NCBI GenBank assembly: GCA_963969345.1
Contig: OZ017768.1
Location: 4,922,718 to 4,986,717 of the forward strand
DNA from: Turbatrix aceti
Taxonomy: Eukaryota; Nematoda; Chromadorea; Rhabditida; Panagrolaimidae
Reading direction: 5' to 3'
DNA length: 64,000 bases
The translations under genes and the position numbers were made by a program. Positions 58,343-64,000 of the stretch are shown here, piece by piece. Each line of letters starts with the position of its first letter. The stretch's first letter is position 1. The notes beneath the pieces were generated by a model. It searched no databases. It saw only the letters and a list, made by a program, of their open reading frames with translations, and was not told where the DNA came from.

Positions 58343-58464
58343 TCTGAAAAACACGTTTTACCAAAAATTACGGTCTGGTCTCATCGCGTCAAATAAGCAC
58401 AGGTCAAAAAACCTCTCAACTCTCACCACGATTTCATTCCCGCCAGACAAAAAGTAACTTTATT
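58343..58464 (-). promoter_or_regulatory. Operon-type junction: poly-A signal and trans-splice acceptor
   Basis: Between the Taspase 1 stop (58493) and the condensin ATG (58326) lie AATAAA at 58464-58459 and TTTTTCAG ending at 58344, about 116 nt apart. In nematode operons the upstream 3' end and the downstream spliced-leader site are typically about 100 nt apart. The condensin ATG follows the acceptor by 17 nt. No space remains for a normal promoter. Confidence 0.7.
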
Positions 58465-58492
58465 TCAAATTGCAAAAACTACCGTAATAGAG

Positions 58493-59864
58493 TCAAAACC
58501 GAACGACAAAGCTATTGCAAACCAGCGGGTGTCCTTTTGCGAGCTCGGAGCAGTAATGTTTCACTCCTTTTCCGTTCCAGAACGCAAAAGCGAATCTTTC
58601 ACTGTTGTGAAAGCTGACGAGTTCGAAAATGCGTCCCTGACGATGCACCAGAACGCCGCCGACAATCCGCCGCTCGGGTGGAAAGTGGGAAACGATAGGC
58701 GATGCCAGGGCCTCGGAAATGCACGCAGATACTACCGCCGGGATCATCATGTCCTGTGTAGCGGCCAGGACCCGAGTTGCGAGGCACTCTGCGAAGTGGA
58801 GCCGGCTTAGCACTTCTCCGCAGCCGGATACAGATACCGCAACTGATGATGACCCTCGTTGCTCCGCCCATACGGCAGCGCCAAAGCCTGTACTGTGCCC
58901 GAGGCGACCGTCCACTTTGTGGGCGATGCCTCCACTCGAGACGCACGCTTCGGCTTCGCCGGTTATCTGAAATTATCGGTTTTAGTGGGATTTAGGTCAG
59001 AAATACGCGGGAAAGTCAAAATTTCCGAACGGATAAAACGAACAAAATTTGGGGTAAAATTAGGATAAAGAGGTCAAAATTGATGTTATTTGACAAAAAA
59101 ATGGCTAATAAAATTTCGAATTTATTTTTAAAAAATTTACAAAAACTAATCCAAACGAAAAAAACGTGGAATACCCAATTTTTCGTTTTTCTACTCTAGA
59201 AAAGAAAATTTCGCACAATTCATAAAAAAATCTGTTTGCTGTTCATTCGCGAAAACAGTCAAAAACGTTCGCGTTCGTTAGATTTATCAAAAAAATCTAA
59301 ATGTTCGTGTTCGTTCAACTTACGTCGACAAAAGCAGCACCACACGTATCGAGTCGTTCGTCACCCATCGGAGAGTCCATAATATGCCGTTTCAACTTTT
59401 CATGCACCTTGGCGGCTCCCGGGGATATCAACTCCTCGTTGGAGCATATAGGCAACTTCAGCTGACGCACGAGCTCATCAGCCCCTGGTCCAACCACCAC
59501 CTGGGGCGGTATCAACGTAAAATTGTTCTCATGAGTGAAACGCAGTGCCAGATGCCTGGCGACAAGTATTGGATGCTTCGTATTTGTTACGCAGCCTACA
59601 GCGCCAAATGCGTACTTCTCAGACGACATGTAGCCGGCTTCGACCTCAACGCGCCCTGAACCAGTCAGATTCGAGCCGTATCCACAGTTTACCAAAGCAT
59701 CGGCTTCGAGGAACTGGAAACAATGGTAAAAAATAAAAATGAAATGAAAGAGAACTCACAGCAACCGCCTGGACGGCATCGTTGGACCATCGCTTGACTG
59801 CCGTTGCACAGAGACGATCGACGCCGACCAGATTAGTTCCAACGCCCCCGTGTAGGGCCAGCAT
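58493..59864 (-). CDS. TASP1: Threonine aspartase 1 (Taspase 1)
   Basis: Three exons: 59864-59760, 59713-59324, 58966-58493, 322 aa, all phase 0. Taspase 1 is an asparaginase-fold protease that cuts itself and then nuclear substrates such as MLL-type and TFIIA proteins after Asp. Visible motifs are LHGGVGTN at the start, CGYGSNLTGSGRVEVEAGYM, KYAFGAVGCVTNTKHPILVA, and the autocleavage site LDTCGAAFVD, where Thr158 would become the nucleophile. VSSGGIAHKVDGRLGHST and VSVSGCGE follow in the beta subunit. It is shorter than human TASP1 (420 aa), with a much shorter loop before the cleavage site. A further 5' exon cannot be excluded. Intron 2 carries a GAACG-like repeat. Confidence 0.93.
59010..59322. 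repeat. GAACG-like repeat in Taspase intron 2
   Basis: It contains CCGAACGGATAAAACGAAC, TTCATTCGCGAAAACAG and GTTCGTGTTCGTTCAAC. Ends are eroded and no target duplication is visible. Confidence 0.5.
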
Positions 59865-60151
59865 AACAGAATAACAGCTACTACGCCTGACAGAATGTCA
59901 TCTAACGGTGCCAACGTTGGCTACAAGACAAATGATAAAACAAGTCATGGAATAAATTTTGCGCGCGTTTGCGTTCTTCCATAAAAATTTCGTTTGGCGC
60001 CAAGAACCTTTTGCCAAAATTATGAGAAAAGTGAATTTTTTTTGAAAACTTTCGGATAACACGTAATTACTATTTTTTGATGTGAACGAAAAATTACAAT
60101 AATAACAAATGCAGATTGAGGATGGCATGATTTCACTTTGGAACTGTTGCA

Positions 60152-60741
60152 ATGCATTTCGCTGTGTTTACTACTCTCGTCTTCTCGTTTTTTGTTTTAC
60201 AAAATGTTGCACCTGAAGAACTCAATACAACACTTCCAGAACCCAGTTTAACTGTGGTGATTCCCACGACATCCGAAGAAAATCCAACTACGGTCTTGTC
60301 ATTGTCAGATAGTAAGCCGATCTGATTTCTGTTATTCATCGATAACCAGTGATTTTTATGACTTTAGGATATTATAATTTGCCGACAGATCTAAAAATCT
60401 GCGTGATAATCCTAATTTTCTCATCGTCTTATCTCATCTGCAACTTCACCTACCGCGTTTACGATTGTTATCAGTGGTACAAGAGTACCCGCAGGAAAAA
60501 ACACAAAGCCCTAGAAAAGAAGAATGAATTGAATAATGAACACCCGCCGCCCCCGTCCGTCGATTTGACAGGAAAGACAGCCACTGTAACACCCGTAAGT
60601 ATACCAACAGAAATACCAAAAACAGAAACGAAGACGAAGACAAAGACGAAGACAAAAGCAAAGAGGGTCGATAAATCAGATTCAGCGGATGATGATTACG
60701 TTCCTGCTAACACAGCTTCTCAGAAAGTGCCTGGGCCTTAA
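60152..60741 (+). CDS. Type I membrane protein with conserved tail (paralogue A)
   Basis: Two exons, 60152-60311 and 60368-60741, join in phase 1 to give 177 aa. A signal peptide (MHFAVFTTLVFSFFVLQNVA) is followed by a short Thr/Pro-rich ectodomain with an NTT sequon. Then come one TM helix (ICVIILIFSSSYLICNFTYR), a basic stop-transfer (KSTRRKKHK), a KTKTKTKTK run, and the tail SDSADDDYVPANTASQKVPG. The leader and tail match the next gene, while the ectodomain does not. No family recognised. AATAAA lies at 60798-60803. Confidence 0.8.
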
Positions 60742-60797
60742 AAAGAAGATTTCTACCTTTTTGAAGATTTGTTTCGATTGTGACTGTTGTTTTTTTC

Positions 60798-60803
60798 AAT
60801 AAA
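60798..60803 (+). terminator. Poly-A signal of paralogue A
   Basis: AATAAA 56 bp after the stop; 143 bp before the ATG of paralogue B. Confidence 0.7.
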
Positions 60804-60945
60804 CAAATTTGTGTTGATTCGAATTCCCATATAAATATATGCCATTTCCCAGAGAATGCGAATTTATACTGAAACACAAATTACAATGCAAACAAGCAGT
60901 TATAACCTCGAAAAAGCCGAACATCACTTTGGAAGAGTTGTTGCA

Positions 60946-62779
60946 ATGCGTTTGGCTGGGTTTACTACTCTCGTCTCTGCGTTGTTATTGTCGTTCGCTA
61001 CCGGCACGGAAAAGAAGAATTCCTGTGAGGCTACTTATTGGTGGTATGATCGATTACATGAAGTAGCACCGCTGCCGACGGAGGTCACTCTGCCAGAAGA
61101 TTTTACTCCCCGGTGCTATTTTTGGACGTCGTTTGAAAACAATACGGAGTCTGACGAATCGTGCCAGCAGAGAATGGAGATCAGCGAGGCGTATAAAAAC
61201 AGCTCGGATGAATACTTCAGTAAGTTTATGTGTCTCCTTTTCTGGTGCACGTTACAGATAGTGAATGCCTGATACCCTGATACTGTTTTTTTGCTATCAT
61301 GATATGTTAGTGATGTCACGATGATATCATTGTGATAGCATGATACAATACAACAACATGATGGATTACGGTTGGTTGATTGATATCATGGTGATACCAT
61401 GATACAACATGATATTATGATATCATCATGATATCATGATACATGTACATGATCATGACATATACATGATATCCATGATATAATGATATGTATCATGATA
61501 CATGTACATGATCATGATCATGATATGTAATACATGAATCATGATGTCATGTATATATGTATCATGATATATATCATGTATATAGTATATACATATCATG
61601 ATCATGATACTAGTTTCGTGCCTGACTGATAGTGATAGTAATATCACTATCACACCGTGATATCTTGCTAAACGTGATATCTGGCAATCACTAGTTACAG
61701 ACAATGTTTTTTTAGAACACTTTGCGAATGATCCAAATAAAACGCATTGCATTACGACGGGAACTCAATTCGAAAATGGCTCCTTGTATGGCATCTGTAA
61801 GTTTTTCAATGCTTATAATACCGTAGATTTTTTATGTGTTTATTTTAGGTCCAAGTGACGATGAAGAACAGTCCCCACTGCAAGCCTTCGACCCAAATGA
61901 GTTTCTATCTTCAAATCATATCATTGAGCTGCTTTGTCAATTTGACATAAACCCAGTATTATGGATTCCGAACGAGTACGAGTACGAAGACTACGATGGA
62001 CCTCTTCCGACTACGACAACCACGACCTCGACGACGACGACGTCGACAACGACGACGACGACTACGACGACCACTACACCTCCTACGACAACTGAAGAAG
62101 AAAATACAACACTTTCCGAAACGGTGACTCCGGAAGCTCAACAAAACACAGATGGTATCTTTGATTTTTTTTACGGTTGTTTGATTGCTGATCGTAATTT
62201 TATGTAGAAACCCTCGCCGCCGTCGTCATGGCAGCGATCCTAGTCGCGGTAGTTCTCCTGACCGCTCTAGTCGCCTTTGTCACATACGTCGTATGTCGTT
62301 CATCAGAAGAAGACACCTCAAATAAAACAGATAATGTTCCGAAATTGAACATGAAGACCGCCAAGCCGGAAAAATCGGATAGTAATACGCCTTCCAAGCC
62401 AAAAATCCAAGACTCCTCTATGGCATCTACCCAACCAATTTCTGAGCAAGCCCCTAATCCAGTTGTCAGAGCACGTCCCGCGACAGGTCTACCACCTAGC
62501 CCGACGGCAGGCACCACGGTAGGACCGGCAGCAAGCCCGGCAGCAAGTCCGGCAGCAAGTCCGACAGCAGGAGCCCCGGCAGGAGCTATGGTAGGCCCGA
62601 TGGCAGGCCCGGCAACAGGACCTACGGCGGGCACTACGGCAGGCACGACAGGCACGGCAGGTACAACGGACACCAAACCGAAAAAGAGGAAGCGGAACCA
62701 GACGGTTGAGAGAACGGATACTGCGGATGATGCCTTCGTCGCTGCTAACACAGTTTCTCAGAATTTGCCGTTGCAATAA
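60946..62779 (+). CDS. Type I membrane protein with mucin-like stalk (paralogue B)
   Basis: Four exons: 60946-61219, 61716-61796, 61849-62154, 62208-62779, 410 aa. I start at the ATG of MRLAGFTTLVSALLLSFATG, a signal peptide, because that ATG and its 25-bp upstream context align with paralogue A; an upstream ATG at 60856 is in frame but would bury the signal. The ectodomain has several cysteines (CEATYWWYDR, RCYF, ESCQQR, THCITT, LCQFD), NKT, NNT and NGS sequons, and then a threonine-rich stalk of about 30 residues that is probably O-glycosylated. TM: MAAILVAVVLLTALVAFVTY. The cytosolic part has a PAG/SPAAS-type repeat (low complexity) and the tail TADDAFVAANTVSQNLPLQ. Unknown family; cell-surface adhesion or receptor role is inferred. 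Confidence 0.8.
61280..61620. repeat. ATCATGAT palindromic satellite in paralogue B intron 1
   Basis: About 340 bp made almost wholly of permutations of TGATATCATGATAC, ACATGTACATGATCATG and TATATCATG. It is dense in self-complementary units and could form cruciforms or slip during replication. Confidence 0.85.
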
Positions 62780-62850
62780 AAGCAGAAGAAGTGTTATGTA
62801 TTGTATTTACGTTTTAAAATTTGTTTCAACTCTGGTTGCTGTTTTCGAAA

Positions 62851-62856
62851 AATAAA
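62851..62856 (+). terminator. Poly-A signal of paralogue B
   Basis: AATAAA 71 bp after the stop of paralogue B. Confidence 0.7.
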
Positions 62857-63001
62857 ATGAAACCTAATTTTTCAAATTTGCAAAAAGCTCGGAAATACAG
62901 AATTTTTTTAGCGTCCCAAAATTCTTAATTTGTCGAACTGACTCAATTTTATTAAATCGAAATCACAAAAATTTCGTTGATAAATGCAATCCGCGAAAAG
63001 T

Positions 63002-63668
63002 TCAGATTTCCTTGACGTTTCCAACTTTGAACGTCAGTTTGATGGGAAGAGCCGTCCTCGTGGAATCCTGCTTTGGAGACACGGCAGATATAGATGTGTT
63101 TGAACTCTCCGCATTTGAAGTAGTAGGATTTGATGAAAGGCCCTCGTTTGGAGGACTCGTCGGAGGTCTGAAAATCATGTGCATGTGTACTGAAAAAAAT
63201 CGCCCTGGAATTTGCTTACGAATGCTCGTCCGCCGTCCTGGGAAGATTTGTGTCGATTTCCGGCACGGCGCTTGCCATGTATTTCTGAGGATCTGTGCAG
63301 AGCATAGCGTTATCCGGATCCGTGTTTTTAAAGGTGTCGTAGACGCTTGCAATGTTGAGGTACGGCTTTGGCTTGCGCGAGAGCAGGATGACGCCGTGCA
63401 GTCGGTACCAGTCGAAGACAAAACAGCCAAACAGCGTCGCCAGCACTCCACCCACATACAGGGGCATGCGAACGAGCACTACGTTGACAGCCCCGATGAA
63501 GAAGAGCGTGAGCAGTGTTCCTGCGTACCGAGCATTGTTCATAGGTAGCCGGGTCTTGGATTTGGTGCTCGAAGGACGTGAAACAGATTCGGTCCTGCCG
63601 GATGACGGTACATCGTCCATGGCCGCCGCCAGCTGCTCCCACGTCATAGCGGGCGTGATCTTGACCAT
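63002..63668 (-). CDS. Small multi-pass membrane protein, unrecognised
   Basis: Two exons, 63668-63220 and 63167-63002, join in phase 2 to give 204 aa. A polar N-terminus (MVKITPAMTWEQLAAAMDDV, then Ser-rich) leads to two adjacent hydrophobic segments (YAGTLLTLFFIGAVNVVLV and MPLYVGGVLATLFGCFVF) that could form a hairpin. A cytosolic part with DWYRLHGVILLSRKPKPYLN and a disordered Pro/Ser/Asn-rich tail ending KVGNVKEI follow. The hairpin-like pair recalls ER-shaping or PRA1-type proteins, but no specific motif backs this. Confidence 0.65.
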
Positions 63669-63809
63669 GATGTCGGAGAGACTGTGAGCTATTCGCGTGA
63701 ACCGCACGATATAACGGTAAGCCGCTCGAGTGCAGAACTGGCGGCCCCGGCGCATTCCCGCGCGCGCGAAAAAACACAATTCAAATTTGCAAACAAGGAA
63801 AGTACAATA

Positions 63810-63971
63810 TTATTTATCGTTTTCTTCTTCCTCCTCTTCATCCTCCTCCTCTTCTTCATCATCCTCTTCATCATCATCCTCTTCTTCTTCTTCATCTTCT
63901 TCGGCTTCATCGCCGTTCAGAATGGTCTTTACCATTTCGACGAGAGTAGGCAATTCCATGTTTTTGAACTC
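63810..63971 (-). CDS. Acidic C-terminal exon of a gene extending past the window
   Basis: A TTTTCAG acceptor at 63972-63978 opens an exon in phase 0 that runs 53 codons to a TAA at 63810: EFKNMELPTLVEMVKTILNG, then a run of over 30 Glu/Asp residues ending NDK. Only this last exon is inside the window. The Glu/Asp run comes from GAA/GAG/GAT repeats. The gene cannot be identified from it. Confidence 0.6.
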   Translation of the reverse strand, partial: EFKNMELPTLVEMVKTILNGDEAEEDEEEEEDDDEEDDEEEEEDEEEEEENDK

Positions 63972-64000
63972 CTGAAAACTGGTTAATATTAGAATTTTAG

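Noticed and set aside
61280..61620. Possible CRISPR-like or regulatory array
   Set aside because: Units overlap and vary, with no unique spacers; it is a palindromic satellite.

Overview
This is a nuclear genome window from a eukaryote, most likely a nematode. Genes are split by many introns of about 45-70 bp ending in T-rich TTTTCAG acceptors. The window encodes a TWK-type two-pore potassium channel and a nematode-style anion-selective Cys-loop channel with a PAR motif. One same-strand gene pair has the spacing of a trans-spliced operon (poly-A signal, then about 116 nt, then a TTTTTCAG acceptor before the next ATG). Species cannot be named. The exon models below were built by hand: I checked GT/AG borders and phase and summed exon lengths to whole codons. 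No RNA evidence was available.

Layout. 1-11.2 kb holds no gene I can support. 11.2-14.6 kb: a two-pore potassium channel (+) with a one-base frameshift in its first pore, tail to tail with a double-BTB/zinc-ribbon/polyQ protein (-). 17.7-19.2 kb: a gene with a possible HYLS-1-like end, one exon of which is broken by a 469-bp hAT-like MITE. 21.1-28.2 kb: a four-TM protein, a fatty-acid elongase, a secreted protein behind a TATA box, the mitochondrial S-adenosylmethionine carrier, splicing factor SF3B5 and a 75-aa membrane protein. 28.2-34.5 kb is gene-poor and holds a 1.06-kb inverted-repeat element. 34.5-43.5 kb: a Cys-loop channel, a secreted cereblon-like (CULT) protein with a large repeat-filled intron, eIF1A and ribokinase. 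46.3-59.9 kb: an ACOT9-type acyl-CoA thioesterase, a 108-aa membrane protein, condensin I subunit D2 and Taspase 1. 60.1-62.8 kb: two tandem, related, fast-diverging cell-surface proteins. 63.0-64.0 kb: a small membrane protein and the acidic last exon of a gene running off the window.

The genes are mostly unrelated housekeeping and neuronal functions; the only functional coupling supported by sequence is the Taspase 1 to condensin D2 operon-like pair. The repeat content stands out. There are two unrelated MITEs with perfect 8-bp target duplications, a dispersed hAT-like family rich in TTCGCGAACGAAC (one copy with a perfect 8-bp duplication), a foldback family found four times and each time filling an intron, and a 1.12-kb near-perfect inverted repeat that landed inside the end of another element.
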